Position numbers and translations under genes: made by a program. Positions 1-10,639 of a stretch of 64,000 nucleotides of DNA are shown here, in pieces; positions within the stretch are counted from its first letter, which is position 1; every line of letters begins with the position of its first letter. Below the pieces are notes generated by a model. The model was not told the DNA's origin. It was given only the letters and a program-made list of their open reading frames with translations, and made no database searches. Source of the stretch: Alviniconcha marisindica (lineage: Eukaryota; Mollusca; Gastropoda; Provannidae); assembly GCA_018857735.1 (NCBI GenBank), contig JABMCL010003682.1:1-64000 (forward strand), in the 5' to 3' direction.

Positions 1-1530
1 TGATCAAGCTTGCCACCGTTTCGTCCTTTTAATGTCGAGACGTCACTCCCATACGGATCATCGAATTGGCATCGGCAATACAATAGGTGAAAAAACAATG
101 ACTAAACAAACAGGCTCCTTTGTTAGTCTAAAGTTTCAGTCCGCGATTAGAACGGCCTGGTGCCGTTACGTACCTGGACCACGCGATTGTAAGAATTCAC
201 GGTTTCAGGGGTCAAACTCATTAGCAATGCTAATGAAGGGGGCGGTGCCTATAATTTTCAGTATGTACATAAATGAATGGTTCCTACTTACCATTGTTGA
301 CTGTTCCTTTTCACATTGTTCTGGGCCTGCTCCGACTGACAAACACATACCTATTCAAGATGTATCAAAAATGAAAGCTGTTCAGTTTTTGATAGTAAGT
401 AAGTTGGTGTCAACTTACTGTCAACCATTACGGTTATATCAGGGCGATCAGTTTTTTTGTTTTGTTTTTATAGTAGTCTACTGTAGAGCCTTAATCAATA
501 ATAAACAAGTGCAAATGCTCCTTTTGAATGATTGCTGCTTCATTATACTAATCTATACCAATACCTAAGAGAAATTATTCATAATTCAGCCACTCGTTCC
601 GCTTGGTGTTTACAGCCCCAAAATGAAAGGTGCCAACTGATTAAAGCTGTCATCAGGGGTGATCACTGGTGAACATTTTCAGTCTCTGAAATATTTGGTA
701 CAAGTTAAGGTTACTTGGTGTTTTACGCCCAGTCAACCAGTGCGGTTAAATCAGGGCGTATTTGGTACAAAAAGTGTGGTACTTCCTCTAAGTTGTTTGC
801 ACAGCTTAGTGTGCTAAATTCATAATAAGCAAATAATTATCACAACTGGTGGCCTACAGCGGCAATATCCGTGTTTGAGATGGTTCATGTGATGAATGTG
901 GGGGGTGACAGGGCGATGCTCAGACAGCATAAAGGGTGTTAGAGTGGTGTGCGCAAGTTAAGCAACAGCGTGTAACATCAGTTATAAGTTGTTAGGGAAA
1001 GATTGTTACAGCCAGCATAAAGGGTCATAGTAGTGTGAGCAAGTTAAGGAACTGTGTAACATGAATCAAGATTGCTAAGTATAAGTTATACACATGGGAT
1101 ATTGGCTACAGTAATGAGTTATTGACATAGCTGAACATCTTTTTTGTATTTCCATCATGGAGATGATGATGGTATTACTGTTAGGCAGAGCTGTATTGGA
1201 TGTGGTGTATTGTTTGTAGTAATTTCTTTTACATAAACTGTTTGGAGTGCAACACTACTCTTCTTGGTGCCTTGCGTTAACAGTTAGGAGGTATGTTGGT
1301 TGAAGGTGTTCTGTCTACTGCTGTCATTTGAGCACATCCTTATGTGGCCGACATGAGGACTATCGGACGATTGTCGGGCTCCATGATAATAATAAGAACA
1401 GCGGTCATTTCTATAACGCCGTATCTCACGGACAAGGGTGAGCACACCGCGCTTTACAAGATCAACAATAATGTACACATTAAAATCTCAAAAATAATAA
1501 ATTGTGTGGTCATAATATTGTATTCCTCGC
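1..1530. other. Non-coding stretch, no gene recognised
   Basis: No conserved protein is visible on either strand. A short internal duplication is present: a segment starting with agcataaagggt and continuing to gcaagttaag occurs near 926-965 and again near 1014-1050. A motif like gtta(t/a)atcagggcg appears near 433 and 743. The open frame at 32-568 has no recognisable domain and low-complexity composition, so I do not call it a gene. Confidence 0.5.
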
Positions 1531-1532
1531 GC

Positions 1533-1608
1533 GCACACACACACGCGTGCGCCCGCGCACTACACACACAAACACACATATTGACACATATGCGCGCACG
1601 CGCGCGCG

Positions 1609-1684
<76 letters not shown>

Positions 1685-1722
1685 TGCACACTGAGACACA
1701 CACACACACATACCCACGCACG
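1533..1722. repeat. (AC)n microsatellite with CG-rich alternating purine-pyrimidine flank
   Basis: The left part mixes cgcgcg, acgcgtgcgc and cacacac, and the right part is a nearly pure (AC)n run at about 1613-1682. Continuous purine-pyrimidine alternation of this length is the classic Z-DNA-prone composition. The Thr-His and Cys-Val frames across it are artefacts of the repeat. Confidence 0.95.
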
Positions 1723-1739
1723 TACTGATGAGTCATAAT

Positions 1740-2560
1740 ATAGCCGGACAGTGGTGCAGATATTAAGAGACAAAGAGAGAGAAACAAATCCGAATCAAGA
1801 GACGTACGTATACACGAAGAATTAATAATAATGCATAATTTCTCGAGATCGAGATCAAAGTGCTTCTTCACATACATGCAAATTACCGATAATACACCCG
1901 GACAGAGAAAGAGAGTGAGAGAAACATGGATCAAGAGACCTACCTATACATATACAATCAATGACAATATAGCCCAACACTGATGGAAACATTCAGAGAA
2001 AAAGTGAGTGAGAAACACGGATCAAGAGACGTACATATACACCTAGAATGAATGATAATATAGCCGGACACTGGTACACACATTCAGAGACAAAAAGAGA
2101 GATAAAAACATGGATCAAGTGACATAAATATACGCGCAGAATTACCGATAATATACGCAGACACTGAGACAGACAGAGAAACACAGAGACAAAAGCGGAT
2201 CAAGAGATGTAGCTATACACGTACAATCAGTGACAATATAGCCTAACATTGGTAGAGGCATTCAGTGGGAAAGAGACAGACAAACACGGATCGATAGACG
2301 TACATATACACGTACAATGAATAACAACATAGCCGAACACAAATACAGATATTCAGAGAAAAAGAGAGAAACAAACACGATCAAGAGACATATATACACA
2401 TACAGTGAATCATAAATATAGCCGGACACTGATACTGATATTCACAGACAAAGAGTGAATCATAATATAGCCGGACACTGATACAGATATTCACAGACAA
2501 AGAGACAGCTAGACATAAATACGAATCAAGAGACGTACGTATAACCGCAGATTTAATAAC
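1740..2560. repeat. Degenerate ~90-bp satellite, block 1
   Basis: Diverged tandem copies are recognised by the recurring words ggatcaagagac, gtacatatacac, aatatagccgg/aacactg and attcagagaaaaagagag, spaced about 84-92 bp apart. Two monomer flavours are seen, one with agccgaacactgatag and one with ataatatacccggacactgagacag. The same family returns at 7555-7850 and 10640-12000. Confidence 0.85.
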
Positions 2561-2724
2561 AATAATCATCATTATCATCATAAGTTTATTAGCCAGGCCT
2601 TTACTACTATGTTGGCAAAAAGGGTACAGTTTTTGTGCGTCAACTCTTAGTTGCCCTACACCCATTAGTTTTGTTTATTGCTATGTGATTAACCAGCGAG
2701 GACGCTGGTTATGATTGAGAACCC

Positions 2725-2780
2725 GTCTCTAATAAGCCTTACGGTCCCTGGCCGTTAAGCACCATGTTTACTTACTTATG
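2725..2780 (+). repeat. SINE-like core fragment
   Basis: It contains ctaataagccttacggt followed by a ...gttaagcaccatgtttac tail. The same core occurs near 15387-15425 and 57146-57200 on the plus strand, in reverse near 44572-44606, and inside the longer repeat at 12345 and 56699. Confidence 0.6.
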
Positions 2781-2797
2781 ATGGAGTGTGTGTGTGG

Positions 2798-2955
2798 GGG
2801 TGGGGGGTGGGGGGGGGGGGGGGGGGATGTAACCGAGTGTACTGTGTGTATTCCGGGCCATGACCCTTTAACCTTTCTTTTCTTTTCTTCTTCTTCTTTC
2901 TTTCCTGTCGTCCTTTCTTCTTCTTCCTTTTTTTTTTTTTTTTTTTTTTTTGGAT
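2798..2955. repeat. Homopolymer and low-complexity tract
   Basis: A G-run at about 2808-2826 is followed by a pyrimidine tract (tttctt repeats) and a T-run at about 2929-2951. The T-run ends close to a SINE copy that starts near 3050. Confidence 0.85.
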
Positions 2956-3049
2956 TAGCTGTGAGTTTTATGGCCCTAATTATCTAAAGTGTTAAAACTT
3001 GCGTATAAAGTGTTAAAACTTGCGCGCTGGGCCCGCCGTGTCTTGTCTT

Positions 3050-3213
3050 GTGAGCCGGTTTCGCCTAGCGGTAAGGGTAAGCGAAAGGACCTCGGTTCGA
3101 CACCACTTCGGCTCTCCTTTCTCTTCAAACAGGTTGTGGTTTGTGGACTCTGTCTTGTGACTTTGTCCATCACTTCCTACTGAAACATTAAAATGGCTCT
3201 CATTGTTGCCCAT
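3050..3213 (+). mobile_element. tRNA-derived SINE copy
   Basis: The head looks like a tRNA gene with an A-box-like tcgcctagcggtaaggg and a B-box-like ggttcgacacc. The body runs through ttgtggtttgtggactctg and cttgtgactttgtcc to aaaatggctctcattgttgc. A clear second copy with the same order of segments lies at 56885-57050. The flanks do not form a full cloverleaf, so this is a retroposon rather than a functional tRNA. Confidence 0.75.
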
Positions 3214-3479
3214 ATTATTTGTTTCCTACCGATCTATTTTTCTACATGAAATCGGTGGTATATCATGGCTAACACTTTGAAGATGTTGACTTCATAGTTG
3301 TCGAATGTTCATTTTAACACCTGAATATGGTTTCGTGCATAGGGGTGATTGTATAAACTGTGAGACTTCTATTCTATCTTTTTGCTTGATGTCCTCAGAT
3401 GCTAAAGAGCATATCAGGGTCAATCTTTAAAACAAGCTTGTCTTGGATATAAAATAGTTAAAACCAATGGGGGATGGGG

Positions 3480-3610
3480 GATGGGAGATCAGATGAGTTT
3501 GGTCCACTTACGGATCAATACTTGGGTCGGGAAATAAATCGCTGGAACAAAAGAGGGAATGGGGGTAAAGATGAGACGGGTCCACCTACGGATCAATACT
3601 AGGGTCAGGA
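3480..3610. repeat. Two-copy tandem duplication
   Basis: Two adjacent copies each contain tccac(t/c)tacggatcaatact followed by (t/a)gggtc(g/a)gg. They start near 3494 and 3573. No coding content is recognised. Confidence 0.65.
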
Positions 3611-3718
3611 TGCTGGGTCGTCTTGGCTGTATTGGGGCGTTAGCTCGTAGAACTCGGCGATACTTGTTTTGATCCGGCTTTTGTGTGGCCGAGTTGCTGC
3701 TGTTGTGTTGCTTAATGT

Positions 3719-3866
3719 CCTCCGATGTCGGTTGACATATTAGGGCCAAACTGAGACCAATGCGTGAGCATGGTTCAATATTGCTTTACGTCCACGGAAA
3801 GCATAAAGCTCGTTAGGACGGAAAGCCCAGGACGGCCACCTCGACTTTCACACAGCTCCTGAACTC
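3719..3866 (-). repeat. Dispersed repeat family A, minus copy
   Basis: The reverse complement matches the copies at 12345-12500 and 56699-56860: ggagctgtgtga, gtcgaggtggccgtcctggg, ccgtcctaa(t/c)gagc, gtggacgtaaagc, then a segment ending in atgtcaaccgacat. It shares the agcctta...gtggacgt core with the shorter SINE fragments. Confidence 0.75.
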
Positions 3867-4830
3867 AGGCCGAGTCTTGGGTGCGCAAATTTTCACTCTG
3901 CTTAGCTTGTAGACCCTATCCAGGTCTTTGTGTGCGTACCCAAACTGGCCGGTGATGCACGTCAGGAGTGGCAACTAGGTCTTTTTCTCTGTTCACTAAC
4001 CGAGCAGCCAGCTGCAGCCAGATCAGCTGCTTGGATTCTTGATGCGCTACCCGCATCAGTAAGACCCTTGACGTTGTACACGGATATGCTCTGTTAGTCA
4101 GTAACTGTTACTTTATTGAATACTATTATTTACTGGGAGTTCATCAGTTAATTCACTGGCCGTCTCTTGTATACTTACTGGGACACTGCGAGCCTTCATC
4201 ATTTAATTGATACTGCTGTGTCTTGGATACTCACCGCGACACTGTGAGATACTGGTTTTACGTGCAAGTCATGCACACTATTTATGTGCTCGATTATTAA
4301 TCATTTTGTTACAGTTACCATCATGTATTATAGTAACATACAGGTAAACTACATTGTTACTGTATTTATTAGATAATTGCTACTGTTTAGACTTTACTTT
4401 TGCTTTCATGTTCTAAATGTTTTGTTTGCTTGTGTCTTTTCCAACACACACAGGTTCCTGTTTGGTGTAAATAAAAGTTGTTATAGCAACCGCTGACTTG
4501 TGACTCTTCATTCATGCTTCCAACCTGCTTCCCTCACTCCCCACCCTGCTCCCCTACACTGTATACTGCATACTTTCACTTATCATGCTTTAAGTGTACT
4601 CACTGACGTTACTGGTCATTTCTGCTACAAAAGCAGAAGAGTACATTACAAGAGACAAATTAAGTACCATAGTACTGAAGTACACAAAGCAAATTATGCC
4701 ATGCCTCACTTTCTTAAGTTTAAATCAAAAGGAAGATTATGGCCAGAACAATCTGGGTTCATTCTGTAGTACTGGTTTTTAACTAAAGTAGGTTTGTTTT
4801 GACAGAAATAATAAGAAAATAGGAACTTAC

Positions 4831-4919
4831 ATTGTTTTCATCTGCTTTTTTCTCCAGCCATGTCGAGTGCGCCACCTCCACAAGATTTTCTTCTACCAAT
4901 TTGACAACCACAAACTGTT
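4831..4919 (-). CDS. Candidate internal exon of an unrecognised minus-strand gene (BEN-protein-like N-terminal segment?)
   Basis: The exon is flanked by a minus-strand acceptor (aatcttag at its right edge) and a consensus donor (gtaagtt at its left edge). It is open throughout for 29 codons, entering in phase 2 and leaving in phase 0. The peptide begins QFVVVKLVEENLVEVAHSTW. A short 'ϕ-VV-K-hydrophobic-EEN-VEV-x-W' segment like this is familiar from the N-termini of invertebrate BEN-domain-type proteins; that comparison is from memory and is an inference. I could not place neighbouring exons with confidence. The next open stretch at about 4690-4770 contains stops in the expected frame, so the gene may be partial or decayed. 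Confidence 0.4.
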
Positions 4920-6598
4920 CTAAGATTTGAAACAGGCATATTTTCTGTTCCAATTTAGCAAACTGATTTAATTGTAAAGTAGCATGAGCAACAGTTATTG
5001 AATCAATGAAGAAGAAGAGAATGTGCTTACAAACACTTAGAAAGCACTAGCAAAAACAGAGACTTCAATTAGTTTACCAATAGTGAGAAGTCAGATTGAG
5101 TTCAATTCTGCATCGTCCCATTCTGCCCATTTTGTAGTTTAATAAGACCCAAACTGTCAGGAAGGGCAACATTTTGAACCTTACTAAACTTTACTAAAAA
5201 ATATTTTTATTTTTTTTACTTAAAAAACAAAACAAAAAACTCTGAATCAGCTGCGGGCCTGAGAGTTTGCAAAACTTTGAATGTTAATTAAATATTCCAA
5301 GAAAAAATAGAAATTAAACGGTCGGTTTGATGGGTATGAAACGACAGCGTGGACACCCTGAAAAACAAAAACGGCTAAAGCCGACAGGCTGCTTTAAAAA
5401 AAAAAAAAAAAGTTCATGAAACGACAAGAAGGCACTCACACCAACTCGTGTAGAAACTCCGGTGTCAACAGTATCGTACCCACAATATGCTGATAAGTTA
5501 TATCTAGAGATGTGGCAACGTCCACTGGCCAATATCCAAGTCATTCTGCTTGATGAACAAGAAGACGTTCAAATAACACGCAAACACAATACGTAGACTT
5601 TGTAGGCCCACCGCTTAGTCTCACAGTGTCGTCTGCTCGGATTGTCACGTGACAAGTTTTTCGCAGCTCGACTTTAGTCGTCTGTTCTCCACATTTTCTA
5701 TGAAGACAAGTTTAAATCTGCTGTCAAAAAAATGGAGAGAGAAAAAAAATGAACAGAGATGAAAAAATCAATAAGGAGTAAGACATTTGCAGATTAAATG
5801 ATTAGTTATTAGCATAGATTTTGTTACAACACACACGGACCTTCTTGAGCCCGAGTTGGACATTTGCATTGAATTAGCTAAGTTTGTAAGCGCGCGCGAT
5901 TCAGTTCGGCAAAACAGAAAACCGGTTGATTCCAGGTGAAATAAAATGAAACGAACTTAATTAACTGCAACCAAGAAAACTACTCCCTCAGTCATAAGAA
6001 GAGGACATTTCCCAACTGTCAACTGCCATCCTAACCACTTTCATCCTCCATGAAGGTCAAAGCACAACTGAAGGTTTGCGCATGCATCTACATGCGGCTA
6101 GCCATCGCACCAGGACCAACAGTTCATTGGTTGTTTAGGTCATATGATTTATTTTCTAAATTTAGTACAATGGCTAAGACGAAGCCGCATAAGGTAAATT
6201 GGTTGTCTGCCGATCACAGTTTGAACAGCATCACACGATTATCTTCTCTCGAATATCGGCGTGCTACAAACTTCTGTGCATGTGGTTTACCTTTTCGCCA
6301 AAAATCAGAATCGGGCAGAACTTGGTTAAAAACACACTTTTTGTTCGCTTACTTGTCAGGAACAATTTGGCCAGCAGACGATGCATCTGCGACCCGATGT
6401 TATCGGATTAGGCGAAGTAAAAAGTAAAATATATCACTATCGTCTGAGCTTAATCAGTTTCACATTTTGGGATTGATTTTTGCTTATGAGGAACTGCCGA
6501 TTTCCTCCTTTCTTGTTAACAACTACTGCCACCCACACTGGCTATGGCTGTAATGAGTCGGTATTCCGTGTTGGTGCGCCGTTAGATCAGGACACTCA
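4920..6598. other. Non-coding stretch, possible promoter region
   Basis: No conserved protein is recognised. The interval 5570-5700 is less AT-rich and contains cacgtgac (an E-box-like site), so it could be a promoter for the minus-strand candidate exon at 4831-4919. A plus-strand frame at 6050-6427 contains an ATG with a following gtaaat at about 6171-6198 but has no recognisable domain. Confidence 0.3.
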
Positions 6599-6621
6599 TG
6601 CCCCCCCCCCCCCCCCCCCTT
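6599..6621. repeat. Poly-C run
   Basis: An uninterrupted C tract of about 20 bases is followed by T-rich sequence. Confidence 0.9.
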
Positions 6622-6689
6622 TTCCTTGTATTCAGTTTCTATAATATAATATTGAATATATATGAGAGTGATAAGCAGCTACAATATAC

Positions 6690-7115
6690 ATTCCCACATT
6701 CACACCATAGATTCTATGAAGGTGGGGTAACTAAAATGGGGGAGGGGGTAAGAGCAATAAAAACAAAAAACTAGGAGATCTAGATCTAGATAAGTAAAAC
6801 ACGAAACAAAAACAAAGAAACACACGGACCATGCGAACAGGAGAGAGAATGAAGACACAGAAATTTTAAGCAATATATATATTCTGATTATCAATGACGA
6901 GGATTCCCACATTCATACCATATGATTCTATGAGAAGGGTAGGAGAACCCAAATACGGAGGGGGTAAGAGCAAAAACCCTAACTAGATCTAGATGAGTTT
7001 AACACACACACACAAAAAAGAAGAAAAAAAGAACCACGCGCATAATGCGAACAGGCGTAGACAAAATGAAAATACCGAAATTTCAAGCAATACATTCTGA
7101 TTCTCAATGACGAGA
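6690..7115. repeat. Tandem duplication, ~215-bp unit, two diverged copies
   Basis: Each copy begins with cccacattca(c/t)accata, has gggggtaagagcaa, ctagatctagat and atgcgaacagg in the same order, and ends with tctgatt(a/c)tcaatgacgag. Copy 1 spans about 6692-6900 and copy 2 about 6904-7112. The copies differ by small indels and substitutions. Confidence 0.8.
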
Positions 7116-7203
7116 AAAGTGGAAGATTAGCAAAATGATAAAATGCAAAAACAAACAACTCGTTTAACATTGCTCATATTTCGGAGGATAACGCATCGAT
7201 ATC

Positions 7204-7545
7204 GGAACCGGGGATGAATTACAAAAACAGATCCGATTCGGATCGATCAATGAACATCCGGCCCGGAATAGATATGCCGGATGTGGTCCTGGTCTGTTTT
7301 GCCGGAGGCGGGTCGGATCTGGCTTCGTTCAGTCCAAGCGGATCCAGGACAATGTACAAAAACCAATCCGATTCGGATCCGATAATGATGATCCGGGCCC
7401 CTTCCGGTGCCGAAAAAAGCATCCTATCCGGATCCGAATCGGATGTGGGAAATCGGATTCGGCAAATCGGATCCGGCCCGATTCCGGCTGTCCGCTGGCC
7501 GTAATGGCCATAACTGGCCGGATCCAGGCCGGATCCGGCATGTTT
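7204..7545. repeat. GGATCCG/CCGATTCGG-rich block
   Basis: This compositionally distinct island is built from overlapping palindromic words such as ggatccg, ccgattcggatc, gatccggcc and gccggat on both strands. It sits between the 215-bp duplication and satellite block 2. Two sub-segments share acaaaaac(a/c)(g/a)atccgattcgg, at about 7220 and 7357. Apparent open frames on both strands reflect the palindromic composition. Confidence 0.8.
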
Positions 7546-7554
7546 ACTGGGTAG

Positions 7555-7850
7555 ACACGTACAATCAGTGACAATATTGCCAAACACAGATAGAAACATT
7601 CAGAAAAAAAGATACAGAAAAACACGGATCAAGAGACGTACATATACACCTAGAATGAATGATAATATAGCTGGACACTGGTACACACATTCAGACACAA
7701 AAACAGAGCAAACGCGGATCAAGTGACATATATATACGCTCAGAATTACCGATAATATACGCGGACACTCTGACAGACAGAGAGAAACACAGAGAGAAAT
7801 GCGGATCAAGAGACGTACCTCTACAAGTACACTCAGTGACAATAATTGAC
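7555..7850. repeat. Degenerate ~90-bp satellite, block 2
   Basis: About three monomers are recognised by ggatcaagagacgtac, gaatgataatatagc, cacattcagacacaaa and ccgataatatacgcggacac. The last one runs directly into unrelated sequence at about 7845. Confidence 0.85.
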
Positions 7851-7859
7851 CGTCCACCA

Positions 7860-9004
7860 CGAAATGAGTCGCTTGTCACCAAACTTTGATTTTGATGTTT
7901 TGATGTTTTCTACTAGTATTCTTTATGCTCTCTTCAATGGTGAAAACCGTTTTTGAATATGTCCATTAGTTTTTCAGCTACACGTCTTGAAATAGGGTTA
8001 CCCTCAATAACGCAGTTTTGAGAAAATTGTCCTGAAAGTTGTCTTATTGTAAAAAGAAAATTTCCTTAGCAACCAACGATTTATCTTCACATTAAACCTT
8101 GCAAACATCAAACAATAATCAATAAAACACGTCAAAACTTTGTTGGGAAAATTTTATTTCTATTTCTCAAATTATGACTTTTTTTAAGGGGGAAAATGAA
8201 TCATGGAGATCTGCATGTAGTCCTGAACCAGCCATTATATCAACTTTGACTTTTTGCCTGTAACTTAACTGCAGTCAATTCAATTATGTACTTGTGTAAA
8301 ATACAGCTGTCAGCTGTACACTCACATCCTACCTTTCGTGAGGCCTGGTGTACAGGACCATGTCTGCTGATAAGACTAACAAAACCGCAGGCTCATTTCA
8401 ATGAAAAATGGCAGAAAACTAAAACGAAAAATTATGTTACACTGAACATTCCCCAAACCTGACATTCTCGTTTATTGCTCAGACTCACTCTAGAACAGAT
8501 GGCAAGAAATGTAGAAACCATCAAAAGTGCTACTGAAGCAATTTTCATTTTGAAATTTTAAAACAGCAACAACTTATTGTTCAGATAAACGCCCAAGATC
8601 AGTCACAGAAGAAGAAAAAATTCTCACCATGATTATTTGTTCATCAGCAAATGATTTCCTTTAAATCATGTGTACAACAGGAAAAAGAAAAACTGAACTG
8701 TAAGTTTCTAAATGAAACATTTAAAACATTTGTGTCATTCAAATAAAAAATCCTACCTCAGTTGTTGACAAAATCAAACCATGAAGAAAAGAAATCTCCA
8801 ACTTACAGGAACCAGAAGGGAGTATTTGTACACTCACATCAAGAGTCATTGGAAAACACCTCTGACCCCAACACAATTTCCAGAAAGTCATCAGGCACAA
8901 ACATTCCCTATTGGGAGTCTTAAAGTTCAGTTTTCACACAGAAATATTTGTCAATACTGAAGAAACATTATCTGATGCTCAGTTCACACTCATCTCCACA
9001 GTCA
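7860..9004. other. AT-rich non-coding stretch
   Basis: No coding exon, RNA gene or tandem repeat is recognised on either strand. If the candidate gene at 9005-10129 is real, part of this interval could be its 3' UTR. Confidence 0.35.
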
Positions 9005-9389
9005 TCATATGAGTCCCAAGCAGGTCATTTCACAGTCATTCATTGGTGTGCTTGCCAAGATTCCCAGCAGGATCATGTCTTCTTCAGCTGAAAAACAAAA
9101 AGTAAAAAACCAAATTTATATCAATCATTCTCATCTGACTGACAGAACACGACATTGGATAGAAAATCAGTGTCTGAAATACTTAAAAAAGGTCCTTTGT
9201 TTTCAAACAGAGTGAGACAGACAAAGAAAAAGGGCATACATTAGTTTGTGTTGATGTGCATAACATTTCTAATTCTGGACACTATTAACATGCTTGAGTG
9301 TATACATGTATCCCTTTGCACCGATGATCTAACTGGTTTTAATTATTCTTTAAGTGTAAATCCTGTGCTTCATGTATTGGTTTGTGTTG

Positions 9390-9438
<49 letters not shown>

Positions 9439-9488
9439 GTGTATGTGTGTGCGCGCGTGTGTGTGCGCATGCGTGTGTGGATGTAAGT

Positions 9489-9550
<62 letters not shown>

Positions 9551-10129
9551 GAGAGAGAGAGAGACTAAACAACAACAAAAACCTCACCTTCATTAAATTC
9601 TGCCATGTTTAGTCTCCTGGCCAAGATTTCATCTGTGGAAAACTGTGCTATGCATCCAGTCTTTTCGCAGTGTGCTAGAGTTGACGTCTCACGAATTTGT
9701 GCTCTGAGTTTGCACTTGCATTGAAAGTTTTGAACTTTCAGCAACTCGGTGTCAGTGTTCAGTCATGTTATCCTGAATGTCAGTTTGAATCTGTAACACA
9801 GAGTTGTCAACGAGGCCTTCATCATCTGATATGGTGTCTTCTGAATCGTCAGCACACCCACCGCTTCATTCAGTATCACAGTTTTCTTCTGAATCTCCGT
9901 GCGAGGTTTTCACGTCTCTTCTGCTCTCACTCACCATTTCAATGTCGTCTTGATTGCTTTCGTCCTCTCCATCAACTGCATCCTCTCCTTCAACAGCAGG
10001 TACTGCTGCAAAATAATCAGCAATCAAACCTTTGACGCCATCGGAATCGTTTTCGTCCAAAATATTAGCTGCACGAGCTGAATTCAAAACTTTCGCCAGC
10101 ATTAACTTGCGTGTGTTGTCACTCGCCAT
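9005..10129 (-). pseudogene. Candidate transposon-related or decayed gene with an acidic N-terminus
   Basis: A minus-strand ATG at 10129 opens 65 codons (MASDNTRKLMLAKV...) with an acidic end (EDAVDGEDESNQDD) up to a consensus donor at 9935/9934 (gtgagt). Further left the acidic character continues in a second frame (DDSEDTISDDEG), and a third frame has a Cys-rich piece (FQCKCKLRAQ...HCEKTGC...FSTDEILARRLNMAEF) ending at a donor at 9588/9587. From that donor, phase 1, a join to an acceptor at 9087 gives AEEDMILLGILAST and a stop at 9005-9007. The two frame changes between 9935 and 9700 are not resolved by obvious splice sites, so this is either a decayed copy or mis-spliced by me. The CxC...C...C layout resembles N-terminal regions of transposon-borne genes, which is an inference only. 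Confidence 0.4.
9389..9565. repeat. (GT)n, (GA)n and (CAGA)n compound microsatellite
   Basis: A (GT)n run at about 9391-9436 passes into imperfect gtgtgcgcgc, then (GT)n, (GA)n and six or so cagacagaca units. It lies inside the intron proposed for the minus-strand candidate gene at 9005-10129. Confidence 0.9.
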
Positions 10130-10134
10130 GTTGA

Positions 10135-10635
10135 AACACGCTTCGCGCCGGTTGGTCTTGTAGAGTCACATGATCTTCATGGCCAATGAGAGAAACGGAA
10201 TACCCTCCTTAGTGACGCGTTGTTTAGGGATTTCCCTTATTTTCAGAGGTTTCATTGGTAAGATATTTTGAGTTTAGCCAATCAAACCTGAGCTAGTTTG
10301 AAAGTGGAGACAAAGACCTTTCTATTCATACCAAGCTTGACGGGTCCATTGCAAGTTTTAGGGGTGTATGCGGTGCGTGAAACTTAGTCAAACTTTCCTG
10401 GTTTTTGTCTTACCTGGATAGTAGGGTATGATATGAAAAAGTCATTTTTAGACAACTTCAGGCGAATAAACTGTCTTTTTGATGGTATATTTACGGAAAA
10501 GAAAGGCTGCTTTTCAATATTTTGCCAAAATCACAAAATCGATACCTGACACCCCCAACACCCATTTTCCGCTCTAGCTCCAAACAGCCCGAGGGGACTT
10601 CCGACTCATTTCGTGGTGGACGAAACTGAATTATT
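10135..10635. other. Upstream flank of the minus-strand candidate
   Basis: The first 100 bp next to the minus-strand ATG contain a plus-strand ggccaatgag (a CCAAT-like element) and several CpG. This could be a promoter for the candidate gene at 9005-10129. The rest has no recognised feature. Confidence 0.25.
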
Positions 10636-10639
10636 ATAA

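Noticed and set aside
32..568. 178-codon open frame at the left edge
   Set aside because: No recognisable domain, no splice context and a low-complexity hydrophobic end. Likely a chance frame.
1344..1934. Open frames encoding poly Thr-His or Cys-Val
   Set aside because: These are translations of the (AC)n tract in different frames. The same applies to frames at 9248-9596, 13837-14101, 14594-15024, 29218-29613, 30980-31402, 42857-43192, 52752-53210 and 55419-56352.
3050..3213. Functional tRNA gene
   Set aside because: A- and B-box-like words are present but the arms do not pair into a cloverleaf and the body continues as a SINE with a second copy elsewhere.
6050..6427. 125-codon open frame with MAKTKPHK start
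   Set aside because: A gtaaat donor after MAKTKPHK could make it a first exon, but no second exon was found and the rest has no domain.
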